Positions 39,501-46,787 of a stretch of DNA of 64,000 nt are shown piece by piece (the first letter of the stretch is position 1; each line of letters begins with the position of its first letter). Source of the DNA: Cohnella thailandensis (GTDB lineage: Bacteria; Bacillota; Bacilli; Paenibacillales; Paenibacillaceae). A program made the position numbers and the translations under genes. The stretch covers positions 15,702 to 79,701 of the forward strand of contig NZ_JACJVQ010000005.1 of assembly GCF_014212135.1 (NCBI RefSeq). The letters run 5' to 3'. The notes under the pieces were generated by a model. It saw only the letters and a program-made list of their open reading frames with translations. It made no database searches and was not told the origin of the DNA.

Positions 39501-40482
39501 CCCGCAGCCTCCTGTCGTCTCGACTCCGAATCCTGCAACGAACATAACGGTAGCTTGCGGTACGGTTGCCTGCTCAGCCAAGCTTGGCGACGAAGCGGAA
39601 GTCGAGCTGCCGGACGGATTGTTCGACGGCCCGTTCACGCTAACGATCGAGAAAAAGGACTTCGAGAGCGGAACGGTCCCCGTCTCGATGAAGCCGTTGA
39701 CCCCGGTTTATGAGCTGCTTAAGAGTTTTGCGGGCAAGTTCAGCAAGCCGGTTAAGCTGACCTTCAAATTCGATGTGGCTGCTCTAGAGGAAGGCCGACA
39801 TGCCGCTCTTTTCTATTACGACGAGGTAAAGAACGAATGGATCGAAGTCGAAGGCCATGCGGAAAATTCGAGGTTTATCGCTCAGGTTGATCACTTCACG
39901 AAGTTCGCGGTTTTCTCGGTAGAGGATGCTCCGGTTCCCGAATTCTCCGATCTGACCTATCATTGGGCGAGAGAAATGATCGTCCAAGCAGCTTCTAGAG
40001 GGATCGTCGAAGGCTATTCGGACGGAAGCTTCCGTCCGAATGCAACGGTTACGCGCGCCGAATTCACGGCGATGCTCGTCCGGGCTCTCGGGATCGATGT
40101 CTCATCCACTAGCGTCCTGAGCTTCTCCGATGCTAGCCGAATCGAGACATGGGCACAACCCTACGCGGCTGCCGCGGCTCAAGCCCGGATCGTAACCGGT
40201 TTTGCGGACGGCTCCTTCCGTCCGGATGCGGAGATTACCCGAGCGGAGATGACGAACATGATCGCGAGAGCGATTGGATTGGCTACGGAAGATTCCGCCG
40301 ATAGTCCGTTTGCCGACTTGGATTCGATCCCCGCTTGGGCTCGCTCCGCTGCCGTTGCGGCCGGTCAGGCCGGTATCGTCACCGGAGCGGACGGCAACCG
40401 CTTCGCTCCGGAACGCCTAGCGACGCGTGCGGAAGCGACGGTAATGCTGTGGAGAATGTTGGATTATCAAGATAAAGAATAG
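36511..40482 (+). CDS. Large S-layer-homology surface protein with Ig-like repeats
   Basis: This 1323-residue exported protein has a signal peptide (residues 1-30, ending GQVRA). Residues 35-370 are Gly/Tyr-rich beta-propeller-like repeats (GGYVGVGDG, DGGYLYSGSY). A short Ig-like segment (375-435) and six tandem Big_4-type repeats of 93-94 residues (440-995) follow. A beta-rich domain of about 130 residues is next, then three SLH motifs (about 1144-1195, 1205-1256, 1265-1320; DGSFRPNATVTRAEFTAML type) that bind pyruvylated wall polymer. ATG 36511 follows GGAGGG by 7 bases. It is monocistronic; the function is probably adhesion or envelope structure. Confidence 0.9.
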   Translation: MVAMSRYKRFLAFMLAVALLVPFFGGQVRAEVASESDRMEASLILPSGVPGFRALIPLSDGGYVGVGDGQVSKLDSDLKVDWETKVLTDESKLPSLTYVAQAADGGYLYSGSYDFSNNWVYGKLNKNGTVAWQTIDSTVNGAAVKIMEESGGYRVFGYKGTYDKDIAMVRTDGSGTNKATIVTPLDGSHYVRDVLPVSGGYLFIGDTASQGFIAKVDSAGNLAGTVQLYGAGRTAIESINPAPDSSGDYLLTGNQLLGSAQNALLLRIGADGTQKWLRTYPVGTSLAFSWSSTREGGFIVSGGNNSGNGVLIKTDREGNTQWCKWIEGSGNLFYVKQLADGSYEAAGGNLGGTFVKVTVGQPAVSADDDANLIVGLSSSMEYSMNGGTSYTAYDGITPPVFEGDATVLVRYKQDYSAGYEAGAPRTLTFTVNPVPVVAVELVAAIDDITVPYGTESEALELPSEVNVSLSNGDEETVSVAWDSGTPDYSGNVSGTYVFKGTLILPDGVTNPAGLQATVNVIVGKQPPAPVVVDSVAAVEDISVPYGTSSEALDLPSEVKVSLSNGDEETVNVAWDSGTPAYDGNVSGTYEFKGALTLPEGVTNPEGLKATVNVIVGEKPPAPLVTVVSVASIDDITVPYGTESEALELPSEVIVSLSNGDKDTVSIAWDEGTPAYDGNVSGTYTFKGTLTLPDGVTNPEGLQATANVIVGEQPPAPIVTIESVATIDDITVPYGTASEALEPPSKVEVSLSNGDKETVSVAWDEGTPAYDGNVSGTYTFKGTLTLPDGVTNPRGLQATVNVIVGEQTPAPVVTVESVAPIDDITVPYGTTLEALELPSEGGISLSNGDEETVSVAWDEGTPAYDGNVSGTYTFKGTLTLPDGVTNPEGLQATVNVNVGEQPPAPIVTVESVASIEDITVPYGTASEALKLPSEVEVSLSNGDKKTTSVTWNESAPAYNGNLPGTYVFKGALTLPDGVTNPRGLHAAVNVIVGEQQVTPQPPVVSTPNPATNITVACGTVACSAKLGDEAEVELPDGLFDGPFTLTIEKKDFESGTVPVSMKPLTPVYELLKSFAGKFSKPVKLTFKFDVAALEEGRHAALFYYDEVKNEWIEVEGHAENSRFIAQVDHFTKFAVFSVEDAPVPEFSDLTYHWAREMIVQAASRGIVEGYSDGSFRPNATVTRAEFTAMLVRALGIDVSSTSVLSFSDASRIETWAQPYAAAAAQARIVTGFADGSFRPDAEITRAEMTNMIARAIGLATEDSADSPFADLDSIPAWARSAAVAAGQAGIVTGADGNRFAPERLATRAEATVMLWRMLDYQDKE
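37828..39500 (+). repeat. Six near-identical 279-282-base coding repeats
   Basis: Copies start at 37828, 38107, 38389, 38671, 38953 and 39235. The period is exactly 282 except the first (279). Blocks such as CTCCCTGAGCAACGGGGAT are preserved at DNA level in all copies, showing recent duplication or gene conversion. The repeat encodes the Ig-like (Big_4) domains of the SLH protein. Confidence 0.95.
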
Positions 40483-40491
40483 GCGCCATGC

Positions 40492-40533
40492 AAAAGGCTG
40501 CCCGACGACTTCAGGTCGTATGGGCAGCTTTTA
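40492..40533 (+). terminator. Terminator of the SLH protein gene
   Basis: AAAAGGCTGCCCGACGA pairs with TCGTATGGGCAGCTTTT around TTCAGG. Confidence 0.75.
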
Positions 40534-40639
40534 ATTGATTCTTCTTTTTTATAAGAATCTATCCCAATGATAAAGGAAGTTAATTCCGCTTAAGGGTCTT
40601 GTCTCAATGGTTTGAACACCGTTTTTCCGAAAATAAGTT

Positions 40640-41230
40640 TCAGTGGAATCCGCCGAAGACGTCCATCAATCCGTTCTGAATTCGCAGCTTGGCGAGGTCG
40701 AACTCCGAATATTGCTTGATCTCTTCCACGTTAAGTCCTGCGGGAAGAAGGGCAGGATGGAGCTCTCCGGGCCGGCTTCGCTTCACTTGGCGAACGCTGA
40801 AGACTTGGGCGGAAGGATGGTTCAATCGATAATAGAGGGTGGAACGGCTCAGCCCGAGAAGCTCGGTCTGCGTCCGGATCGGGAGGCCCTGTTCTTCCCG
40901 GCGAACGAGCTCGTTAAGTTTCTGTTTGGGGACGCTCGCCGCGGCCACCTTCTTCAGCCATTCCAGCTGGAGGGTCAATTTGTTCGCTTCCTGCCGCAGC
41001 TCCTCGATGCGAAGCTCGTAGTCGGCTTTCAGCTTCTCCGTCTCTTTGGATTCCTTCTCGAACAGCTTGGAGAGATTGGCGAGCGCATGGCTCTTCCACC
41101 GTTGGAGAAGGATCGGATGGATATCGAACTCTGCGGCAACCTGCTGTACGGTCGAATTCTCTTCCAGAAGTCTGGATACGATATGGGCTTTTTGTTTGGG
41201 CGTAAATCGTCTTCTCCGGGTCTCAGCCAT
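40640..41230 (-). mobile_element. IS3-family transposase remnant (OrfA fused to the start of OrfB)
   Basis: The 196-residue ORF has an OrfA-type helix-turn-helix (RRFTPKQKAHIVSRLLEE, EFDIHPILLQRWK), a leucine-zipper-like region ending LEWLKKV, and then the OrfB beginning (TELLGLSRSTLYYRL). OrfA and OrfB are normally joined by a -1 frameshift; here they are in one frame. The protein stops about 55 residues later without any DDE catalytic core. It is therefore an inactive relic. No clear terminal inverted repeats were found in 40534-41525. Confidence 0.75.
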
Positions 41231-41388
41231 ACTAGCATCGTTCCTTTTCGTGTCCAAAATAGATGATCTTGCTCGGGGCGGCGGCGGACTTCTAATCCTT
41301 ATATTAGGGGAGGTTTTCCAGAAATTCAACACAAATTCCAACTTGACGGGTGGGAATTATCTGTATTAGGATGTGGAATATCCAAACG

Positions 41389-41400
41389 GGGCAATTGCCC
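41389..41400. promoter_or_regulatory. 12-base perfect palindrome in the leader of the sulfonate operon
   Basis: GGGCAATTGCCC lies 126 bases before the ATPase start, in the 295-base interval between the transposase remnant and the operon. It may be a regulator site. It does not match a sulfur-regulator consensus that I can confirm. Confidence 0.35.
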
Positions 41401-41451
41401 TCTGACATAAAGGATGCTGACCAGACCAACTGGAAGTGCCGCTAAAAATCT

Positions 41452-41493
41452 CTCCCGCCATCGGGGGACGTTTTGGGCGGTTTTTGTTTTTTT
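41452..41493 (+). terminator. Possible attenuator before the organosulfur operon
   Basis: CCGCC (41455-41459) can pair with GGCGG (41476-41480), followed by TTTTTGTTTTTTT. The alternative hairpin CTCCCG/CGGGGG (41452-41457 with 41462-41467) uses the same left arm and would block it. It sits 33 bases before the first gene, in the sense direction, with no upstream gene on that strand. A conditional terminator is a reasonable reading. Confidence 0.5.
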
Positions 41494-41525
41494 CGGGCGA
41501 AATACGAGGCAAAGGGGAGAGTCGA

Positions 41526-42278
41526 TTGCAAGTATTACGATTGGACGGCGTCAGCAAATCTTATCCGAATGGAACCGTTGCCGTTCAGGACGCGAATCTG
41601 GAGGTGGGAGAAGGGGAGCTGATCTCGTTCGTCGGTCCTTCCGGTTGCGGCAAATCGACGATTTTTCAGATGGTGGCCGGACTTTCCAAGCAGACGGCGG
41701 GAGAGATCGAGATTCTCGGCGGATCGACCGGGCAAGCGAGGCGGGACAACGCGATTTCGTTCGTGTTCCAGGAAGCCACGTTAATGCCCTGGGCATCGGT
41801 GAGGGACAACGTCGCGCTGCCTCTTAAGCTGCGCAAGCTGCCCCCCAAGCAGCAGGAAGAGGAAGCCGAGCGGGTTCTCGAGCTGGTCGGGCTCAAGGAT
41901 CACGCGAAGTCGCTTCCCCGGCAGCTGTCGGGCGGCATGCGCATGAGGGTGTCGATCGCAAGGTCGCTTATCGCCAAACCCCGCATCCTGCTCATGGACG
42001 AACCGTTCGGGGCGCTGGACGAGATCACGAGGCAGACCCTGCAGGAGGAGCTGCTGTCCATCTGGCAGCGAAGCAAGGGGATGACGGTCTTGTTCGTCAC
42101 CCACAACGCTTTCGAGGCGGTCTATCTGTCCAATCGCATTCTGGTCATGACGCCCAGGCCCGGAAGAATCTCGCGCGAGATCGAAGTCGACGTTCCTTAT
42201 CCGCGAGGGGAGCAGTTCCGCTCCAGCGCGGAATTCAGCCGCTTCGTCGGTCTCGTGAACGAATCGCTGAAGCATTAG
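41526..42278 (+). CDS. Sulfonate/taurine-type ABC transporter ATPase
   Basis: This 250-residue ATPase has Walker A GPSGCGKST (about 36-44), signature LSGGMRMRVSIARSL, Walker B ILLMDEPFGALDE and the H-loop FVTHNAFEAVYLS. This is the SsuB/TauB/NrtD pattern. The start is TTG 41526 with AAAGGGGAGAG 4 bases upstream; longer frames run through the attenuator. It is the first gene of an eight-gene run ending with ssuD, so sulfonate or another organosulfur compound is the likely cargo. Confidence 0.92.
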   Translation: MQVLRLDGVSKSYPNGTVAVQDANLEVGEGELISFVGPSGCGKSTIFQMVAGLSKQTAGEIEILGGSTGQARRDNAISFVFQEATLMPWASVRDNVALPLKLRKLPPKQQEEEAERVLELVGLKDHAKSLPRQLSGGMRMRVSIARSLIAKPRILLMDEPFGALDEITRQTLQEELLSIWQRSKGMTVLFVTHNAFEAVYLSNRILVMTPRPGRISREIEVDVPYPRGEQFRSSAEFSRFVGLVNESLKH

Positions 42279-42302
42279 ACGGGAGGTGCTAACCAACAAG
42301 CC

Positions 42303-43103
42303 ATGAATCATTCGCTGCGCCGTTTGCTCTACCGAGTCGGGCCGCCGCTTGCCGCCTTCGTGCTGTTCGTCGGGATCTGGGAAGCCGCGGTTCGGATCGC
42401 GGAGCTTCCGACTTATCTGCTCCCTAAGCCTTCGGATATCGTGAAATCCGCCGCAGACAATTGGTCCCGGCTGCTCGGATCGGTATCCACGACTCTCGTC
42501 GAAACGATCCTGGGATTTCTATTCTCGGTCGTCGGAGGGGTTCTCGGAGCCATTCTGCTCGCCAGCTCCAAAATTATCGAAAGGAGCATCTATCCGTACG
42601 CGATCGTCCTTCAGACGATTCCGATCGTGGCGGTAGCGCCGATCATCGTTATCTGGTTCGGCGCGGGGGTTCGTTCTATCGTGATCGTCGCCTTCCTCAT
42701 CGGGTTCTGTCCGATGCTGTCCAACACGTTGATCGGACTGAACTCGACGGACAAGAACCTGAAGAATCTGTTTATTCTCTATAACGCGACGAAGTGGCAG
42801 ACGATGTGGAGACTCCGCATTCCGGCGGCCCTCCCCTATATCGTCGGCGGTCTCAAAATCTCCTGCTCGCTCTGCGTAATAGGAGCGATCGTAGGGGAAT
42901 ACGTGGCCGGCGTCGGCGGCGGCCAAGGCGGTCTCGGCTACGCGATCACGTACGCCGCCATGCGCATTCAGACTCCTTACCTGTTCGCTTGCGGATTGGC
43001 CGCTTCCGTTCTCGGAATCGCTTTTTATCAAATCGTGAATTTCCTATCCCGCAAATGGCTGGGCTCTTGGCATGAATCCGAGATGCGCGGCGAGAACGAA
43101 TAA
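42303..43103 (+). CDS. Sulfonate-type ABC transporter permease
   Basis: This 266-residue permease has six helices and the characteristic TETILGFLFSVVGGVLGA-like start of the core (VETILGFLFSVVGG). VQ-type sequences PIVAVAPIIVIWFGAGVRS and a C-terminal EAA-like loop (YNATKWQTMWRLRIPAALPYIVGGLK) are also present. It belongs with SsuC/TauC/NrtB. It follows the ATPase gene by 24 bases. Confidence 0.92.
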   Translation: MNHSLRRLLYRVGPPLAAFVLFVGIWEAAVRIAELPTYLLPKPSDIVKSAADNWSRLLGSVSTTLVETILGFLFSVVGGVLGAILLASSKIIERSIYPYAIVLQTIPIVAVAPIIVIWFGAGVRSIVIVAFLIGFCPMLSNTLIGLNSTDKNLKNLFILYNATKWQTMWRLRIPAALPYIVGGLKISCSLCVIGAIVGEYVAGVGGGQGGLGYAITYAAMRIQTPYLFACGLAASVLGIAFYQIVNFLSRKWLGSWHESEMRGENE

Positions 43104-43155
43104 ACGGCTTCAACCCGGAAGCAATAACTCCTAATTCGAGAGGAATGAACTATCC

Positions 43156-44226
43156 ATGTCTATCCGTAAAGTCAGCCTTATTGCCGCAACATCGTTATTC
43201 GCCCTTGCTCTCTCGGGCTGCGGCCAGAATAACGGCAACGCGAACAGCCAGGGCTCGCCTTCCGGCGAAGCCTCCCCGAGCCCATCCGCATCCTCCGCAA
43301 GCGCATCGGTCTCCGCATCGCCATCCGCGGAGCCTGCCAAGGAACTCCGCAAAGTGACGGTTCAGCTCGGTTGGTTCGCCGAACCGGAATACGGCGGCGA
43401 TTACGCCGCCCTCGTAAAGGGATACTTCGCGGAAGAAGGGCTCGACGTCGAGATCCGCTCGGGAGGCCCTAAGGTGAACGGCCGTCAGATCGTCGCCACC
43501 GGCAAGGCCGACTTCGGCTTCGCGAAGGCGGATACGGTGCTGCAGAACCGCGAGGAAGGGCTGCCGATCGTCGCCGTCGCGGGCGTGCTCCAGAGCTCTC
43601 CCCAGGCGCTCATCTACCACAAGGATCAGAATATCAAGTCGTTCGAGGACTTGAACGGACGCACCGCCTTCTTCGTGCCGGGAGTACCGGCTTACGAGTA
43701 CGTGAAGAAGAAGTATAACCTCCAGCTTAAGGAGCAGGTAACCGACGGGACGCTCGTCCGCTTCCTTGAGGACCAGACGTCGCTGCTGCACGGCTTCTCG
43801 ACCTCCGAGCCGATTACGCTCAAGGAACAAGGAGTCGAGGCGGAAGCGTTCCTCCTGTCCGAATCCGGCTATGACCCTTACGAGATTACGATCATCGCGA
43901 ACGAATCGTTCATCAAGGACAACCCGGAGGTCGTCAAGGCGTATCTGCGGGCGGTCAAAAAGGGCTGGGAATATTACTTCGACCATGCGGAAGAGATCAA
44001 CGAGAGAATCCACGAGGACAACAAGGACCTGCCGGTCGCCGCGATGAACGAGCAAGCCAAAGCTTACGAGCCGTTCGTCAACGGCGGCGACGCCGCTACG
44101 GAGGGCTGGGGCGTCATGAAGGAGGAGCGCTGGGAAGAGAACAAGCGGCAGCTGCTCGAGACCGGTCTCCTGACCAAAGACGTCGACGTAAACGAGGCGT
44201 TCACGACGGAGTTCCTGCCCGAGTAA
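43156..44226 (+). CDS. SsuA/NMT1-type solute-binding lipoprotein
   Basis: This 356-residue binding protein has a lipoprotein signal (lipobox LSGC) and a low-complexity Ser/Ala/Pro linker (residues 30-60). The NMT1/SsuA fold follows: KVTVQLGWFAEPEYGGDY, GLDVEIRSGGPKVNGRQ, GKADFGFAKADTVL and the hinge NIKSFEDLNGRTAFFVPG. It probably captures a sulfonate, sulfone or related ligand. It lies between the permease and the monooxygenase genes. DszB desulfinases share this fold, but the lipobox argues for a binding protein. Confidence 0.9.
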   Translation: MSIRKVSLIAATSLFALALSGCGQNNGNANSQGSPSGEASPSPSASSASASVSASPSAEPAKELRKVTVQLGWFAEPEYGGDYAALVKGYFAEEGLDVEIRSGGPKVNGRQIVATGKADFGFAKADTVLQNREEGLPIVAVAGVLQSSPQALIYHKDQNIKSFEDLNGRTAFFVPGVPAYEYVKKKYNLQLKEQVTDGTLVRFLEDQTSLLHGFSTSEPITLKEQGVEAEAFLLSESGYDPYEITIIANESFIKDNPEVVKAYLRAVKKGWEYYFDHAEEINERIHEDNKDLPVAAMNEQAKAYEPFVNGGDAATEGWGVMKEERWEENKRQLLETGLLTKDVDVNEAFTTEFLPE

Positions 44227-44271
44227 CGCCGAGTTAAACTATCGCAATCCAGTAAACGGAGGTAACGTACG

Positions 44272-45396
44272 ATGAGCACTCTTGCTTACCCTTTGAAGGA
44301 GCAGCATTGGATCGACACGGCGGCGGAGCTGTCGAAGGAGTTCGCCAAGACCGCCGCGCAGACGGACCGCGAGGCCGCGCTGCCCAAGGAGAATCTGCGG
44401 AGGCTGTTCGAATCCGGGTTGGATCTGGCGATCCTCCCGGTCGAGAAAGGAGGAGCGGGCATCTCCTTCAAGACGTTCGGGCGAATCCTGTTCGAGATCG
44501 CGAAGGGCTGCCCGGCGACGGCCTGCATCTGGCTCATGAATACCGGAGCGGCCGAGACGCTGATCGAGCTCTCCTCTCCCGAGACGTCCGCCAAGTACTT
44601 AAGCGAGTTCAAGCGCGGCAAGAGGTTCGCCAACGCGCTCAGCGAGCCGTCATCCGGCAACCTATTCCTGAACCCGGTTCAGGAGGCGCAGCGGCTGGAG
44701 GACGGCGTTTGGAAGCTGGAAGGCGCGAAACGCTTCGTGTCGGGAGCCGAGCTTGCGGACTACTTCCTGATCAACGTCAGCATCGACGGCGCGCCGGCGT
44801 TCTTCGGGGTCGAGCGCGACGAGACCCTGGAGATTCACGACATCTGGGACGCGCTCGGCATGCGCGGCACTCGAAGCCAGTTGATCGGCTTCAACGGAGC
44901 GAGGCTGAAAGCCGAGAACCGGCTCGGTCCTCCTTCCGCGGACCGGCAGAACCTGATCGGCCTCGGATTGCCTTGGCTGTCGCTCGGAATCGCCCAATCC
45001 GCCTACGACGCGCTGAAGGAGCACGTACAGCGGAAAAAACTCGGCGCCACCGGCAAGCCTCTGTCGCACGCCCAGTGGATCCAGTTCGAGACGGCGGCGG
45101 TTCACGCGAGGCTGACGGCGGCCAAGCTGCTGGCCGAGCATCTGCTCGATCTGGCGGATCAAGGCTCCGCGGAGACGAACGTCGTCGGCATGGAAGCGAA
45201 GATTCTCGCCAACCAGATCGCCAAGGACATCGCGGAGCTCGGCATCCGCGTCGGCGGCGGCTCCGCCTATACGAAGGCGCTGCCGTTCGAGAGGCACCTG
45301 CGGGATTCCCACGCGGGCGGGCTGATGGCTTATTCCAGCGAGCTGTGCCATATTTTCGTCGGGCAGTATGAATTGAACGTGAAGGAGACGGAATGA
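44272..45396 (+). CDS. Acyl-CoA-dehydrogenase-fold flavin monooxygenase (DszC/SfnB-like)
   Basis: This 374-residue protein has the acyl-CoA dehydrogenase fold: an N-terminal helical domain, a middle beta domain (RFANALSEPSSGN, AKRFVSGAELADYFLI, DALGMRGTRSQ) and a C-terminal helical bundle (GGGSAYTKALPFERHLRDSHAGGLM). In sulfur loci, such proteins (DszC, SfnB) are FMNH2-dependent oxygenases of sulfur compounds rather than dehydrogenases. Its stop overlaps the next gene by 4 bases (ATGA). The substrate is unknown; the role in S-oxygenation is inferred from the operon. Confidence 0.85.
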   Translation: MSTLAYPLKEQHWIDTAAELSKEFAKTAAQTDREAALPKENLRRLFESGLDLAILPVEKGGAGISFKTFGRILFEIAKGCPATACIWLMNTGAAETLIELSSPETSAKYLSEFKRGKRFANALSEPSSGNLFLNPVQEAQRLEDGVWKLEGAKRFVSGAELADYFLINVSIDGAPAFFGVERDETLEIHDIWDALGMRGTRSQLIGFNGARLKAENRLGPPSADRQNLIGLGLPWLSLGIAQSAYDALKEHVQRKKLGATGKPLSHAQWIQFETAAVHARLTAAKLLAEHLLDLADQGSAETNVVGMEAKILANQIAKDIAELGIRVGGGSAYTKALPFERHLRDSHAGGLMAYSSELCHIFVGQYELNVKETE

Positions 45397-46769
45397 AAGC
45401 GGCGGCCAAGAAGGAGATCCGGCTGAACGCCTTCGACATCAACGCGGCAATGCACAACGCCCACGGCTTGTGGAAGCATCCGGAGAACGAGCGCTACCGG
45501 TACAAGGATCTGCGCTATTGGGTGGAGCTGGCCCAATTGCTCGAGAGAGGCAAGTTCGACGCGCTGTTCCTGGCGGACGTGTTCGGTTTCTATGACGTGT
45601 TCAGAGGAACCCGCGACGCCGCGCTCAAGGATGCGATCCAGGTTCCGATCAACGATCCTTCGCTGCTTATTCCGACGATGGCCTACGCGACGAAGCATCT
45701 CGGCTTCGCGGTGACGGTGCCGACGACGTACGAGCATCCTTACGCCCACGCGAGACGCATGACGACGCTCGATCATCTGACGAACGGACGGATCGGCTGG
45801 AATGTCGTCACTTCCTTCCTGCCGAGCGCCGCCCGCAACTTCGGCATGCAGGAGATGATTCCTCATGACGAGCGTTACGACATCGCGGACGAGTACATGG
45901 AAGTCGTCTACAAGCTGTGGGAGGGAAGCTGGGAGGACGACGCCGTCATCCGCGATGCGGCGCGCGGCATCTATACGGATCCGGGCAAGGTGCACGAGAT
46001 CAAACACGAAGGACGCCATTACCGGGTGCCGGGGCCGCACCTGAGCGAGCCTTCCCCGCAGCGGACTCCCGTGCTGTACCAAGCGGGAGCCTCCGGCAGA
46101 GGCAGGGCGTTCGCGGCGAAGCACGCGGAGTGCGTCTTCATCGACGGCCACTCGTTCGAGAGCATGAAGTTTTATACGGACGACATCCGGGCTCAGGCGG
46201 CCGCGTACGGACGGAGACCGGACGACGTCAAGGTGTTCATGGCGCTCAGCACCGTGGTCGGACGAACGGAGGCGGAGGCCCGCGAGAAGTTCGAGGAGCT
46301 GACCCGGCTCTCCAGCGAGGAGGGCCCGCAAGCGATCTACGGGGGCTATACGGGCATCGACCTGTCGAAGGGAGCTCCGGACGATATTCTCGGGTACCGG
46401 CGCACCGATCACGGGCAGACCGTGATGGCGCGGTTCACGACGATGGCGGAGAAGACGTACACCTACGGCGAGGTCGTCGAGCAGGTGAAGCGAATCGGCG
46501 GAAGGGCGGTCGTGCTGACAGGCTCCGCCGAGCAGGTCGCCGATCAGATGCAGGAATGGGTGGAGAAGACGGGCATCGACGGCTTCAATCTCGGGCACCT
46601 GGTGACGCCTTCGAGCCTGAAGGACGTGGTCGACCTCGTCATCCCGATCCTTCAAGAAAGAGGCGTCTATAAGACGGAGTACGCGCCGGGAACGATGCGG
46701 GAGAAGCTGTTCGGCGAAGGCGCGAGCCGGCTGCCGGATCGTCATCCGGCGGCAGGTTATCGTTACTAA
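45393..46769 (+). CDS. NtaA/SnaA/DszA-family FMN monooxygenase, copy 1
   Basis: This 458-residue luciferase-like TIM-barrel enzyme has LNAFDINAAMHNAHGLWKHP, WVELAQLLERGKFDALFLAD, TVPTTYEHPYAHARR and GRIGWNVVTSFLPSAARNFG, the hallmarks of DszA/NtaA/SnaA. These enzymes use reduced FMN from a separate reductase to open C-S or C-N bonds. Translation is coupled to the preceding gene. It is closely similar along its full length to the next gene, indicating tandem duplication. Confidence 0.9.
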   Translation: MKAAAKKEIRLNAFDINAAMHNAHGLWKHPENERYRYKDLRYWVELAQLLERGKFDALFLADVFGFYDVFRGTRDAALKDAIQVPINDPSLLIPTMAYATKHLGFAVTVPTTYEHPYAHARRMTTLDHLTNGRIGWNVVTSFLPSAARNFGMQEMIPHDERYDIADEYMEVVYKLWEGSWEDDAVIRDAARGIYTDPGKVHEIKHEGRHYRVPGPHLSEPSPQRTPVLYQAGASGRGRAFAAKHAECVFIDGHSFESMKFYTDDIRAQAAAYGRRPDDVKVFMALSTVVGRTEAEAREKFEELTRLSSEEGPQAIYGGYTGIDLSKGAPDDILGYRRTDHGQTVMARFTTMAEKTYTYGEVVEQVKRIGGRAVVLTGSAEQVADQMQEWVEKTGIDGFNLGHLVTPSSLKDVVDLVIPILQERGVYKTEYAPGTMREKLFGEGASRLPDRHPAAGYRY

Positions 46770-46787
46770 GCGAGGAGATACGAAGAG

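Noticed and set aside
40640..41230. Active IS3 insertion sequence
   Set aside because: No DDE catalytic region follows and terminal inverted repeats were not found.
41342..41525. SAM riboswitch or T-box upstream of the sulfur operon
   Set aside because: Neither the S-box core nor the T-box TGGNACC antiterminator sequence could be found.
43156..44226. DszB-type desulfinase
   Set aside because: The fold is shared, but the lipobox and Ser/Ala linker mark it as a surface binding protein next to ABC subunits.
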